DNA from: Paraburkholderia sabiae
GTDB lineage: Bacteria; Pseudomonadota; Gammaproteobacteria; Burkholderiales; Burkholderiaceae
DNA length: 64,000 nt
Assembly: GCF_030412785.1 (NCBI RefSeq)
Contig: NZ_CP125295.1
Coordinates: forward strand, 4,154,001 to 4,218,000
Reading direction: 5' to 3'
This document shows, piece after piece, positions 20,029 to 28,561 of the stretch. The stretch's first letter is position 1. Every line of letters starts with the position of its first letter. Under the pieces are notes generated by a model that saw only the letters and a program-made list of their open reading frames with translations, was not told where the DNA came from and did not search any database. Made by a program: the position numbers and the translations under genes.

Positions 20029-20331
20029 ATGGCTGAGAGAACATCGAACCGGCGAACCGAAAAGTGCAATCGGTTCAAGGCTGCAATACCGCATATCGAG
20101 GTCAGGTACGCCGTTGAACTGGCCCGGGGTGCTTCAGTGATTGCAAGTACACTTAGTGAGGCGTCTTTGATGCAGGCGGTTGGCGATACTCTTTCTGGTT
20201 TTGTCGTGGCGCACGGTATGGCAGATCTCGATGCATTCATTCACGTCCTCGGCGAACGAGTGATGCAACGAGACAGACCGGACGCGTTAAAAATTATCGC
20301 CAGTTGGCAACCGTTTCCTTCGAAGCAATAG
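20029..20331 (+). CDS. small hypothetical protein, ELxRGAS family, copy 1
   Basis: A 100-residue protein with the core VRYAVELARGASVIAST near residues 24-40. The protein at 37025-37312 has a matching core (IDFQLELSRGASCIAS) and the same general length, so they are probably paralogues. There is no clear ribosome site, and the frame is open back to 19930; the start at 20029 (MAERTSNRR) is chosen because it matches the paralogue's length. No named domain recognised. Stands near the first SPHEF copy, as its paralogue stands beside the second. Confidence 0.55.
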   Translation: MAERTSNRRTEKCNRFKAAIPHIEVRYAVELARGASVIASTLSEASLMQAVGDTLSGFVVAHGMADLDAFIHVLGERVMQRDRPDALKIIASWQPFPSKQ

Positions 20332-20780
20332 AGCGCGAATTGGGCAGAGCGCGAGCCGAAGATTGCGCCCAAGCCGGTGCAAGGAGCGATCTGATGGCAG
20401 CTGTCTACGCCGTCGTGGATCGCCGTTTTCGCAGGTGTCGTCTTTGCCGCCGTCGAGAAGGGCAATATGGCATCACGATCCCCGATTCCATGCTTTTCCA
20501 TGCAGGGCAACACGTGACTTGCCGATTTGAACTCGCGGGAATGGAGCGTACCCAAGCGCATCGGGAGACGTTGCCGGCAGTCTCCTACCTGCAACGAGAG
20601 ACATGGCTCGTTTGCCCTGCGCGACTGCGCTCAACAGTTTCTTGAGACCTTGGCCAGTGATCGATTGACTCTTCCCAGGATAAGGGAGCAACACGAAAAG
20701 TCGCTGGAGCCCGCTGGCGGGCCCGGCGTGCGAGACAGGGCGCGGGCTTGGCCGGCTCCGCACACATTACAGGGGACGTT
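20332..20780. other. 449-base stretch without a supported gene
   Basis: Several overlapping open frames on both strands are cysteine- and arginine-rich in a way typical of out-of-frame high-GC sequence. I see no RNA gene, repeat or good regulatory element. Confidence 0.35.
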
Positions 20781-20963
20781 ATGACATACGCGGACCATAA
20801 GCGACTGTCGGGGCTTGATGGCGAAGCGCGGACCGAGCTGCTCTGTTATCTTGTCGTCTCGCAGCTTGTGGGCCGCGTCAGGACGTCTTCATGGCTGCGG
20901 ACGGACCATCTGGTCGAATCCACGCGGATCTGGTCAGACGGGAATGGGGCGGCGACAAACTGA
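20781..20963 (+). CDS. possible small protein, unknown
   Basis: A 60-codon frame starting MTYADHKRLSGLDGEARTEL with AGGGGA about 5 bases before the ATG. Composition of the first 40 residues (LCYLVVSQLVGRVRTSSW) looks coding; the last part (STRIWSDGNGAATN) less so. It has no recognisable domain. It may be the front part of a longer gene whose rest is now in another frame at 21012-21158. Confidence 0.35.
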   Translation: MTYADHKRLSGLDGEARTELLCYLVVSQLVGRVRTSSWLRTDHLVESTRIWSDGNGAATN

Positions 20964-21011
20964 TCCGCAAGCGTAAGGCTTGGCGCACTTTCCCGACAAC
21001 TCGCAGAGACA

Positions 21012-21158
21012 ATGTGGGCGATCGAGCCGTTGCGCGACGAGGAAGTTCTCTCGGGCCTGTTCACTGAAGCGGGGCGGCTGGATTTCCGGTCGCCCATTGT
21101 CAAGGGTGTACACGAAGTCTGTGTCTTCCGACTCATGACGTGGGAGTACGAAGCCTAG
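21012..21158 (+). CDS. possible small protein or gene fragment
   Basis: A 48-codon frame beginning MWAIEPLRDEEVLSGL and ending VCVFRLMTWEYEA. The residue pattern looks protein-like, and the reading frame is open for another 17 codons upstream without a start. It may be a free-standing small gene or the C-terminal remnant of a broken gene that started at 20781. The hybrid kinase begins 108 bases later. Low confidence. Confidence 0.3.
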   Translation: MWAIEPLRDEEVLSGLFTEAGRLDFRSPIVKGVHEVCVFRLMTWEYEA

Positions 21159-21266
21159 AGAAGGCACATTCAGTGTGTATGACGCGATGACTCCCGGGTT
21201 GCGGATCGAACAGGCCCAGAACGCCAGATGCCTACATGTGCACAGCCGGAAAACGGAGAGACGCCA

Positions 21267-23654
21267 ATGCACGGCGACGAAAATAACATCCAGGCAACCT
21301 GGCCGTCACTTCTGATCGGTCGCATATCGGAGTATGCAATCTTCAGGCTGACGGAGCGCGGCGAGGTTGCCAGCTGGAACCCCGGGGCCAAACGCATCAA
21401 GGGCTACGAGGCGGATGAGATCATTGGCCGGCACTTTTCCGTCTTCTACACGGATGGGGACCGGCGCAATCATGTTCCTGAACAAGTGCTTCGCAAGGCG
21501 CGCGAGCAGGGCCAGCACGACACGGAAGGCTGGCGCGTCCGAAAGGACGGCACGAAGTTCTGGGCCAGCATCCTTGTCACGGCTCTTTACACGGACACTG
21601 GCGCGTTCGTGGGCTTTGGCAAGGTTGTGCGTGACACAACCGACAAGCGCCTGGCGTACGAAGCCGTGACCGAAAGCGAACGACGTTTCCGGCTGCTGGT
21701 GCAGGGTGTGACCGATTACGCCATCTTTATGCTGTCTCCTGAGGGGCTTGTGACAAACTGGAATCTGGGAGCCGCGCGCATCAAGGGTTATCAGGCTAAC
21801 GAAGTGATCGGTGCGCACTTCAGGCAGTTCTATACGCCCGAAGACGCGGCCCTGGGGCTGCCTGAACGTGGTCTGCACACGGCTGCGATAGAAGGCCGGT
21901 TCGAGACCGAGGGCTGGCGGGTCAGGAAAGACGGCACCCGCTTCTGGGCCAACGTGATCATCGATGCGATCCGGGACGAGACCGGAGAGCTGATCGGCTT
22001 CGCCAAGATCACACGCGATGTAACGGAGCGCAAGACCGCGCAGGAGCAACTGGAAAAGGCGCGCGTCGCGCTGCTTCAGTCGCAGAAAATGGAGGCGCTC
22101 GGAAAGCTGACGGGCGGTGTTGCGCACGACTTCAACAATGTGCTGCAGGTCCTGCGTGGCAACCTCGAACTGCTTGAGGGTCGTCATGGTCGGGATGCCT
22201 GGACACAGGAGCGCCTCTACAAGGCAATTGAAGCCGTTGAGCACGGCGCCACGCTGGCCTCCCAGCTGCTCGCGTTCGGACGCCGTCAGGCGCTGCAGCC
22301 CGTTGTTGTCAATCTCGCGGTGATGCTGCGAAGCATGGACGATCTGCTCAGACGCGCGTTGGGTGAAGTGATCAACGTGGAGACCGTCATCGCGGGCGGA
22401 CTCTGGAACACGCTGGTGGATCCGAACCATCTTGAAAACGTGGTCCTGAACCTGGCCATCAATGCCCGCGATGCGATGCCCGAGGGCGGCAAGCTGACGC
22501 TCGAACTCTCGAATGCGATGCTCGACGAGCATTACACAGCCCTGGCTGACGATGTTCGCGACGGGCAGTACGTATTGCTGGCCGTCACCGACACGGGCAC
22601 GGGCATGAGCCGCGAGATTATGGAGCGAGCGTTCGAGCCGTTTTTCACAACGAAACCGGAAGGCCAGGGCACCGGGCTGGGCCTGAGCATGGCGTATGGG
22701 TTCATCAAGCAAAGCGGTGGTCACGTCAGGATCTATAGCGAGCCAGGACACGGAACGACGGTGAAGGTCTATCTGCCACGGTCGATGGCGGAGGCGGTCG
22801 ATCTTGAACCTCCGGAGCCGGTCGCGCTCGCTGGCGGTGCCGAGACCATTCTTGTCGTGGAAGATGACCGCCGGGTTCAGGTCACAGTCCTTGAAACGCT
22901 CAGACAGCTGGGCTACACGGTGCTGAAAGCGGATGACGCCCAGAGCGCACTCGCCATCGTGCAAAGCGGGATGAATATCGATCTTCTGTTTACCGACGTG
23001 GTGATGCCCGGCACGATGCGCAGTACCGAGCTCGCAAAGCGAGCGACCCTGATGCTCCCGCATCTGAAAGTGCTGTTCACTTCGGGCTACACGCAGAACG
23101 CAATCGTGCACGGTGGCCGCCTTGACCCGGGCGTGCATCTGTTGAGCAAACCCTACAGCCGCGAGCAGCTTGCCTCAAAAATCCGCCGGCTGCTCGGACC
23201 CGCTGGCGCGTCAGATGCGGACGCAGCGGTCGCGTCGCCGTCCCCGCCTTCTCTGCCGTCGCAACCGTCTTATACACCCCCAGACCTCACGGTTCTCGTG
23301 GTGGACGATGATAATGGCTCACGCGAAGCGGTTAATGAACTGCTGACCACGATGGGCTATGACGTGCATGAGGCCGCGGATGCGGAGGCAGCAATGCGTG
23401 TCCTGATGGCGGAAAAAGTCGATGTCCTTCTCACGGACATCACCCTCCCAGGGCAGTCAGGTATCGAACTCGCCAGGGTCGCCGTTGGGCGCAATCCGGA
23501 CATCAGGGTTATTTTTGTCTCGGGAGGCAATACACCGACGCCAGAGGAGGTCGGATTTGGATGTGCATCACTCGGCAAACCATTCACGGGCGACCAACTG
23601 CACGCGTTGATCAGGGCCATGCACGGACGGCGTAAGCAGACAAACGAGGAGTGA
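21267..23654 (+). CDS. PAS-PAS hybrid sensor histidine kinase with two receiver domains
   Basis: A 795-residue cytosolic-type sensor with no obvious membrane segment. Order: PAS (about 15-125, GWRVRKDGTKFWA), PAS (about 140-250, GWRVRKDGTRFWA), HisKA with the phospho-acceptor His287 in GGVAHDFNNVL, HATPase_c (NLAINARDAMP, then GTGMSREIMERAFEPFF and GQGTGLGLSMAYG), receiver 1 (Asp in LLFTDVVMPG) and receiver 2 (Asp in VLLTDITLPG). Start at 21267 has GGAGAG 7 bases upstream; the open frame extends 13 codons further. No DNA-binding response regulator is adjacent. The same architecture is encoded at 59981-62335. The sensed signal is unknown. Confidence 0.92.
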   Translation: MHGDENNIQATWPSLLIGRISEYAIFRLTERGEVASWNPGAKRIKGYEADEIIGRHFSVFYTDGDRRNHVPEQVLRKAREQGQHDTEGWRVRKDGTKFWASILVTALYTDTGAFVGFGKVVRDTTDKRLAYEAVTESERRFRLLVQGVTDYAIFMLSPEGLVTNWNLGAARIKGYQANEVIGAHFRQFYTPEDAALGLPERGLHTAAIEGRFETEGWRVRKDGTRFWANVIIDAIRDETGELIGFAKITRDVTERKTAQEQLEKARVALLQSQKMEALGKLTGGVAHDFNNVLQVLRGNLELLEGRHGRDAWTQERLYKAIEAVEHGATLASQLLAFGRRQALQPVVVNLAVMLRSMDDLLRRALGEVINVETVIAGGLWNTLVDPNHLENVVLNLAINARDAMPEGGKLTLELSNAMLDEHYTALADDVRDGQYVLLAVTDTGTGMSREIMERAFEPFFTTKPEGQGTGLGLSMAYGFIKQSGGHVRIYSEPGHGTTVKVYLPRSMAEAVDLEPPEPVALAGGAETILVVEDDRRVQVTVLETLRQLGYTVLKADDAQSALAIVQSGMNIDLLFTDVVMPGTMRSTELAKRATLMLPHLKVLFTSGYTQNAIVHGGRLDPGVHLLSKPYSREQLASKIRRLLGPAGASDADAAVASPSPPSLPSQPSYTPPDLTVLVVDDDNGSREAVNELLTTMGYDVHEAADAEAAMRVLMAEKVDVLLTDITLPGQSGIELARVAVGRNPDIRVIFVSGGNTPTPEEVGFGCASLGKPFTGDQLHALIRAMHGRRKQTNEE

Positions 23655-23665
23655 TGGAACGGCGA

Positions 23666-23692
23666 AGCGCTCGAGACAATATGCCGAGCGCT
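23666..23692 (+). terminator. candidate terminator after hybrid kinase
   Basis: AGCGCTCG at 23666-23673 and CGAGCGCT at 23685-23692 form a perfect 8-bp stem with an 11-nt loop, starting 11 bases after the kinase stop. No strong T-run follows. The remaining 304 bases up to the GFA gene show nothing recognisable. Confidence 0.5.
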
Positions 23693-23996
23693 GGGTGAGA
23701 CTTTATCCGGTGCGACGTAAGAAAAGCGCGCGTCGAGTTTTTGCCAGACTTGCCCACGCCGACAGCAGATGGCTCGCTTCGAAGGAGACATCAAGAAATG
23801 GTGGCGGGTGCGGACAAGCGTAGGAGAGTTGCGGCCGCCGAGCGATAAACCGCGGCTCTCGGGAAAGTCGGCGAATGAGTACGTTCGGCCAAGAACGGTC
23901 GTTCGACAGTGGTAGTTAAATCGTCGACAATTCGCCACTGGGTCACGCCAGCACCAAGCTTTCGAACCTTCATCGCCCGACATCCAGGAACCTCGT

Positions 23997-24491
23997 ATGC
24001 CCGCACCTTACATTGGCAACTGCCTCTGCGGCCAAATCAAGTTTGAGCTAAGGGACGAGCCGCTCACTTTTTATGTTTGCCACTGCACTAACTGTCAACG
24101 TAGAACGGGCGGTGCTGCGCTACCTGTCATGTGGGTCCGTCGAACAGATTTGCACGTTGTACAAGGCGAACCGATCATGCTGGTATTTGACATCGGTCAT
24201 GGGCGGCAGCGGCGTAGCAAAGCATGCCCGCGATGTGACACGCGGCTTTGGGCTGAGCCTATTGACCAACCAGACGCAGCGATACTCAGACCGGGGACAC
24301 TACAGAACCAAACCGAATTTGCCCCGATAGCGCACATATACACCCGTAGCAAACAGCCATGGTTTTTGATTCCGGCAGGCGTTCCAGCATTTGAGGGACG
24401 CGTCGGTGAGCAGGAGGAGTTATTTCGCCTATGGCGTGAAAGAGAGTCGGTGGAAGGCCGTGAGGGCAGCATTGGCGCCGGGCGTCCATGA
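23997..24491 (+). CDS. GFA family (glutathione-dependent formaldehyde-activating/CENP-V-like) protein
   Basis: A 164-residue zinc-binding protein. Ligand cysteines are visible: C9 and C11 in GNCLCG, C28, C30 and C33 in VCHCTNC, and C77 and C80 in ACPRC. That is the full set for the GFA/CENP-V fold, which binds two zinc ions. The enzymatic role (formaldehyde-glutathione adduct formation) has been questioned for the family, so I would not assign a reaction. It ends 37 bases before the IS21 element; the insertion did not cut it. The tail after residue 145 is charged and variable. Confidence 0.88.
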   Translation: MPAPYIGNCLCGQIKFELRDEPLTFYVCHCTNCQRRTGGAALPVMWVRRTDLHVVQGEPIMLVFDIGHGRQRRSKACPRCDTRLWAEPIDQPDAAILRPGTLQNQTEFAPIAHIYTRSKQPWFLIPAGVPAFEGRVGEQEELFRLWRERESVEGREGSIGAGRP

Positions 24492-24535
24492 CCGGGACGC
24501 TAGTTTAGGAGATTAGTGACTGAGGCCTTGTCACG

Positions 24536-24578
24536 GATCGGCGTAATCGAGCCGGGGATGATCGGCGTAATGAGGCCA
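24536..24578. repeat. left-end IS21 terminal repeats, two copies
   Basis: GATCGGCGTAATCGAGCC (24536) and GATCGGCGTAATGAGGCC (24560) are two inverted copies of the right-end unit, spaced 24 bp. They lie just inside the left terminus, downstream of istB. Confidence 0.85.
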
Positions 24579-24613
24579 CCTGGAATGGCCCCGAAACGCG
24601 ATTTCGAAGGGAC

Positions 24614-25402
24614 TCAAGAATGCGTTTTTTTGCCTGATTTTGCAACCACGTTTTCGCCGTTTTCGGGCATCGGTTTCGGCTTGCGGAAGCTCTCACCCTC
24701 AATGACGACACGGTAGGCGCCGTGCCGTAGCCGATCGAGCGTGGCAGCACCGAGGATGCGGTTGTCGGGGAATGCGTCGCCCCATTCGCTGAAGTCGAGA
24801 TTCGACGTCAGGATAGTTGCCGCGCGCTCATACCTGGCGGCGATCAGGTCGTGGAAGTCTTCGTCGTGGGGCGCACGCAGGGGTTTGAGTGCAAAGTCAT
24901 CGACGATCAGCACCGGAACGCGCACGAACTGCTGCAACTTGCGTTCATAGAGCTCAGTCGCCCGTGCTGCATGCAGCTTCTTGAGCAATTCGGTTTGCGT
25001 GATGAACAGGACATCGCGGCCCTGGCGTGCGGCGCAGTGGCCCAGGGCCTGCGCGAGATGCGACTTGCCGACGCCGGTTTGGCCGACCATCAGCACGCAG
25101 ACCTTCTCGTCGATATAGCGGCCGGCGGCGAGATCATAGATGTGAGCGCGGTTGAGTTTGGGCACGCGGTCGAAGTCGAAGTTCTCGAGCGTCTTGCCTA
25201 GGGAGAAGCCAGCGCGGGCGAGCCGCACGCCGAGCTTCTTCTGCTCTCGCCGCGCGACCTCGTCGTGCAGAAGCGTGGCGAGGAACTCCGTGTAGGCAAG
25301 TTGCCCGTCGATGGCTTGACGGTTGCGTTGCTCGAGCGAGTCGAGGATGCCCGAGAGGCGCAACTGCTTGAGGATCGTGTTCAGTTCTGGACTGGGATGC
25401 AT
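24614..25402 (-). CDS. istB: IS21-like ATP-binding helper protein IstB
   Basis: A 262-residue AAA+ ATPase related to DnaC. The Walker A loop is VGQTGVGKSHLAQAL near residue 108 and Walker B is VPVLIVDDFAL near 160. IstB forms an ATP-dependent assembly that selects the target and stimulates the IstA transposase. The start MHPSPELNTILKQL lies 6 bases after the istA stop, so the two are translated together. The product is full length for the family, with a basic C-terminal tail ending VAKSGKKTHS. Confidence 0.95.
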   Translation of the reverse strand: MHPSPELNTILKQLRLSGILDSLEQRNRQAIDGQLAYTEFLATLLHDEVARREQKKLGVRLARAGFSLGKTLENFDFDRVPKLNRAHIYDLAAGRYIDEKVCVLMVGQTGVGKSHLAQALGHCAARQGRDVLFITQTELLKKLHAARATELYERKLQQFVRVPVLIVDDFALKPLRAPHDEDFHDLIAARYERAATILTSNLDFSEWGDAFPDNRILGAATLDRLRHGAYRVVIEGESFRKPKPMPENGENVVAKSGKKTHS

Positions 25403-25408
25403 AGGCGT

Positions 25409-26953
25409 TCAATGGATCAGAAGGGAATGGAGGTCACGGCCGAAGCGGCCGCCGTTCAGATAGGTGTCGGCAGGCGCCGGCGTCGGCGCTGGTGCTGCGG
25501 TGGGCTGGCTGTCCAGCCCCTTGTCGAGGATCGCCTTGACAGTGCGGTACTTGGGGCTGGCGAACACGAGCGCACGCTCGCACGCAGCCTCCAGCCGTTG
25601 ATCGCCGACCTTCTCGCGAAGCCTCAAGACGCCCTGCGCGCCGCGCAGGTTGACGAGCACCTTGTCGTTGAACATCGCGAGAACGAGCGCGTGGCAGGCT
25701 GGCCCGATATCCTTTGCCCGCGCCAGGCACCACTGTGGATCGTGCTCGAGCCACGCTTGCGCTTCAGGCGGCTGGTGGTCACGCACCGTGTGGCGATCGC
25801 CGGGCTTGCGCAGGCGCGGATGGGTCGCGACGAGCTCATGGCGGTGGAACACCTGCACGACCGTGTCGGTCGCCTTCAGCCACAGCTGCTTGCCAACGAG
25901 CGTGAACGGCACCGAATACAGTGCCTTCTTGTAGACGACGTGCCCGTCGGTATGGACCTTGACCTCGCACCATACGGCCAGCACTGGCGGCACATCGGGC
26001 AGTCTGGCGAGCAGTGGCTTCTCGATGGCGAAACGTGCAAGCGGCTGCTCGCGCGTCGTGCCGTGCTCGCGCGTGCCGGCCTGCTGCATCACCCAGTCGC
26101 GCAATTGACGGTTGGCGTCGGCGAGATCGCGGAATTCGCGCAGCGGCACGAAGGATCGTTTGATGTATTTGACTCCGGCCTCAACGACGCCCTTCTTCGC
26201 AGGATCGTGTGGAGGGCATGCATCGATCCGGAAGCCGTACCCCTCGGCCAGCGCGGCGTACGAGCGCTGTACCTCGGGGTCGTACATGCACGCCTTTGTG
26301 ATCGCGCACTTGGCGTTGTCGATGATCACGCGTTCGACGCGGCCACCGAACCATTCGAAGGCGCGCCGGTGACAGGCCAGCCACGTCTCGACCGTCTGAT
26401 CCAGCACGACCTCGGCGTATTGATGACGCGACCAGCACAGCGTCATCACGAAGAACCATGTCTTGAGCAGAACCCCGGACTCATGCGTGAGCACCGGACC
26501 GGCGCCGAAGTCGACCTGTGCGGCCTCGGCCGGTGCGAACTCCAGGATCGTCGTCGCTCTCGCGCCGCGCTCGGCCTTCAGGTGCAGCAGGAAGCGCCGC
26601 ACTGCCGAATAGCTGCCCGTATAGCCGTGGTTGCGCTGAAGCGCGTTGAAGATCGTCGTGCCCTGCACGTCGGCGTCATACCAGCCGCGCACCAGATCGC
26701 GAAACGGTTCAATCGTGGAGACGCAGCTACGCGGCAGCTTCGGATTGCGTCCGAAGATCGCTGCCAGTTCGGCGTCGTCCGGCAAGGGCCGACCGGGATC
26801 GAGCCAGCCCCGAGCGAGCGCGACCTGCCTGACGGTCTTCAGCTTCCCACGCCCCATCAGGCGTGCGCTGGCAATGTCACGGTCGGAATCGCCCTGACGC
26901 ATGCGCGCCAGAACCTGTCGATACTCAAACACTTCGAACCTCCTTCGACTCAT
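25409..26953 (-). CDS. istA: IS21 family transposase IstA
   Basis: A 514-residue DDE transposase. The N-terminal HTH region (QVLARMRQGDSDRDIASARL) is followed by the integrase core with the first Asp in AEAAQVDFGAGPV, a second Asp in RVIIDNAKCAI, and a glutamate in KKGVVEAGVKYIKR. ATG 26953 (MSRRRFEVFEYRQ) is preferred over one five codons upstream because GGAGGG lies 4 bases ahead. Coupled with istB. No frameshift or missing catalytic residue is visible. Confidence 0.95.
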   Translation of the reverse strand: MSRRRFEVFEYRQVLARMRQGDSDRDIASARLMGRGKLKTVRQVALARGWLDPGRPLPDDAELAAIFGRNPKLPRSCVSTIEPFRDLVRGWYDADVQGTTIFNALQRNHGYTGSYSAVRRFLLHLKAERGARATTILEFAPAEAAQVDFGAGPVLTHESGVLLKTWFFVMTLCWSRHQYAEVVLDQTVETWLACHRRAFEWFGGRVERVIIDNAKCAITKACMYDPEVQRSYAALAEGYGFRIDACPPHDPAKKGVVEAGVKYIKRSFVPLREFRDLADANRQLRDWVMQQAGTREHGTTREQPLARFAIEKPLLARLPDVPPVLAVWCEVKVHTDGHVVYKKALYSVPFTLVGKQLWLKATDTVVQVFHRHELVATHPRLRKPGDRHTVRDHQPPEAQAWLEHDPQWCLARAKDIGPACHALVLAMFNDKVLVNLRGAQGVLRLREKVGDQRLEAACERALVFASPKYRTVKAILDKGLDSQPTAAPAPTPAPADTYLNGGRFGRDLHSLLIH

Positions 26954-27046
26954 CGGCCCTCCGGGCAAAAAGCCTGAAGGTACCGGGTTGTGGAAATTCG
27001 AAATGCGTTTCGGGCTGCCGCCCGACAGAACACTGAGCCCGCTACG

Positions 27047-27190
27047 TGGCTCGATTACGCCGATCCTGCGGTGGCTCTAATACGCCGATCATCGAGTGGC
27101 CCGATTGCGCCGATCATGCACTGGCTCGATTGCGGCGATCATCCGGTGGCTCGATTACGCCGATCCCGGAATGGCTCGAATATGCCGGTC
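27047..27190. repeat. right-end IS21 array: six 19-bp units at exact 25-bp period
   Basis: Variants of TGGCTCGATTACGCCGATC start at 27047, 27072, 27097, 27122, 27147 and 27172, each exactly 25 bp from the last. The spacers differ. The last unit merges into the terminal TGACA at 27193-27197. The array lies between the istA start and the right end, so it probably holds both transposase sites and the istA promoter. Confidence 0.9.
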
Positions 27191-27301
27191 AGTGACAGGC
27201 CTTGCGTCGGATTAATCCAGCCGTCACGCTACGCTCGGCCAATTTTGGACATTCGCCTGAAGCAGCAAAATCGTTGACATCCAGCACAGCGCCTCTACCT
27301 T

Positions 27302-28489
27302 TTAGAGCATCGAAGCCCGACGGATAGTTTTCGGAAGAATCAGTGCGGCTGCTGCGAAGCCCACGGCTGCAACACTTCCAAACGTCGCCCACGTCTCGAG
27401 CGACGTCGCGTTGAGGATCAGCCAGCTTCCGGCGTAGTAACCGCCAGCGCCGCTCAATGCACCTGTAGCACTCAACACACCAAAGGACGTGGCCTGACCT
27501 CCGTCAACCGCTAGTGAGCCGGTCATCGTTTCCAGCGCCGGAAGCATGACTGTCTCGATGACCGTATATCCGGCGATGAATAACAGAAACCATGCGAGGC
27601 TATCGAACGCGGCCACGCTGGTGAAGGCGATCGCAGCCGCCAAATAGGCATACATCGTTGCAATGGCCGGATTCATCCGGACAAGCCAGCGCTTCGCGAC
27701 CAGCATGAATGCCAGTCCGATCACGCCGTTCACAACGTAGACAGCTGATGCTGCGTGCGGACCCGCGAGACGCCCGGCATACAACGGAAACGCGACATAA
27801 AGCTGTGGGAACAGAAAGAACCAGGGAAAAGAAATCACGATCAGGCGCCACAGATCGCGGTTAGCCGCAGCGGCGCGCAGATTGACCAGAACGGCTCGGC
27901 GATCCGCTGTCTCAGTTGCTCCGACTGTTGATCGGGACATAGACGCACCCAGCACGCCAAATAAAAGTGCACTTGCCACAAAGGCGAAACGGGCATCGAT
28001 CAGGGCCGCCAGTCCTCCGAGTATGGGGCCAATCGCCGTGCCCATGTTCAGCATCTGGTTGTTCGCTGCGAACAGGGCAGAATGCGATATCTTCGGCTGG
28101 CGGCCGAAGACTCCGTACAGGCCGGCCTCGTAACATGCAACGCCCGACCCGGCCGCGAAAGCGAAGCACGTCCAGGCCGTCTCGTTGTTCGTAACGCTAA
28201 ATCCGAGAAATCCCAATCCTCTCAACCAAAGCCCCAAGGCCAACATCCGCCGGGAGCCGAAGCGGTCTGCGACCGCGCCGGCAATAAGCGGCAGCGTCTG
28301 GGCGGAAAGCAGATTCGCTGACATTACGGTCGCAAGCGCGACGGAATTGAAGTGCAGGGTCATCGACATGTACAGTGCAAGAAGCGGAACGGTCATGAAG
28401 TGCGACGCGTTCATCACGCCTTGCATCCGCAACAATGCCCTGATGTCTTGTGAAAAAGTCGGACTGAGCGAACGGGTATTGGCGAGCAT
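27302..28489 (-). CDS. MFS transporter
   Basis: A 395-residue membrane carrier with about 12 hydrophobic stretches. The loop 2-3 motif is AGAVADRFGSRRML, typical of drug/proton antiporter-type MFS proteins, and it ends LILPKTIRRASML. Start chosen at MLANTRSLSPTF (28489); the frame is open far upstream but that part runs over the divergent regulator. Divergently paired with the CGNR protein at 28562 across a 72-base intergenic region with a 7-bp dyad, so it is likely under that regulator. The substrate is unknown. Confidence 0.88.
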   Translation of the reverse strand: MLANTRSLSPTFSQDIRALLRMQGVMNASHFMTVPLLALYMSMTLHFNSVALATVMSANLLSAQTLPLIAGAVADRFGSRRMLALGLWLRGLGFLGFSVTNNETAWTCFAFAAGSGVACYEAGLYGVFGRQPKISHSALFAANNQMLNMGTAIGPILGGLAALIDARFAFVASALLFGVLGASMSRSTVGATETADRRAVLVNLRAAAANRDLWRLIVISFPWFFLFPQLYVAFPLYAGRLAGPHAASAVYVVNGVIGLAFMLVAKRWLVRMNPAIATMYAYLAAAIAFTSVAAFDSLAWFLLFIAGYTVIETVMLPALETMTGSLAVDGGQATSFGVLSATGALSGAGGYYAGSWLILNATSLETWATFGSVAAVGFAAAALILPKTIRRASML

Positions 28490-28500
28490 CTTGCATCCCT

Positions 28501-28528
28501 GTAACCACCGTAGTATTTTGATGGTTAC
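28501..28528. promoter_or_regulatory. candidate operator: GTAACCA-N14-TGGTTAC dyad
   Basis: A perfect 7-bp inverted repeat, GTAACCA at 28501-28507 and TGGTTAC at 28522-28528, centred in the 72-base gap between the divergent MFS and CGNR genes. Arm centres are 21 bp apart, fitting a dimer on one face of DNA. Binding by the CGNR protein is inferred. Confidence 0.5.
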
Positions 28529-28561
28529 GTAAACTCTGCTCTTTTGCAACACGGAGACGCG

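Larger units (their letters stand above)
24529..27197 (-). mobile_element. complete IS21-family insertion sequence
   Basis: A 2,669-bp element running from TGTCACGGATCGG (24529) to CCGGTCAGTGACA (27197). The two ends are imperfect inverted repeats. A 5-bp target duplication, GGCCT, flanks it at 24524-24528 and 27198-27202. It carries intact istA and istB in the usual order with a 6-base gap. Repeated TGGCTCGATTACGCCGATC-like sequences stand at both ends (two on the left, six on the right), as is usual for IS21 transposase binding sites. Both genes are open, so it may still be active. It landed between the GFA gene and an MFS gene. Confidence 0.93.

Noticed and set aside
21306..23138. Long (610-codon) minus-strand open frame
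   Set aside because: It is antisense to the hybrid kinase whose domains are clear; its composition is His/Arg/Asp-rich with no domain.
25265..26977. Plus-strand open frame of 570 codons
   Set aside because: Antisense to istA and the istA/istB junction in a confirmed IS21 element.
27047..27190. Regularly spaced repeats that could be taken for a CRISPR array
   Set aside because: Units are 19 bp with 6-bp spacers, lie just inside the IS21 right end, and have inverted counterparts at the left end; no cas genes are near.
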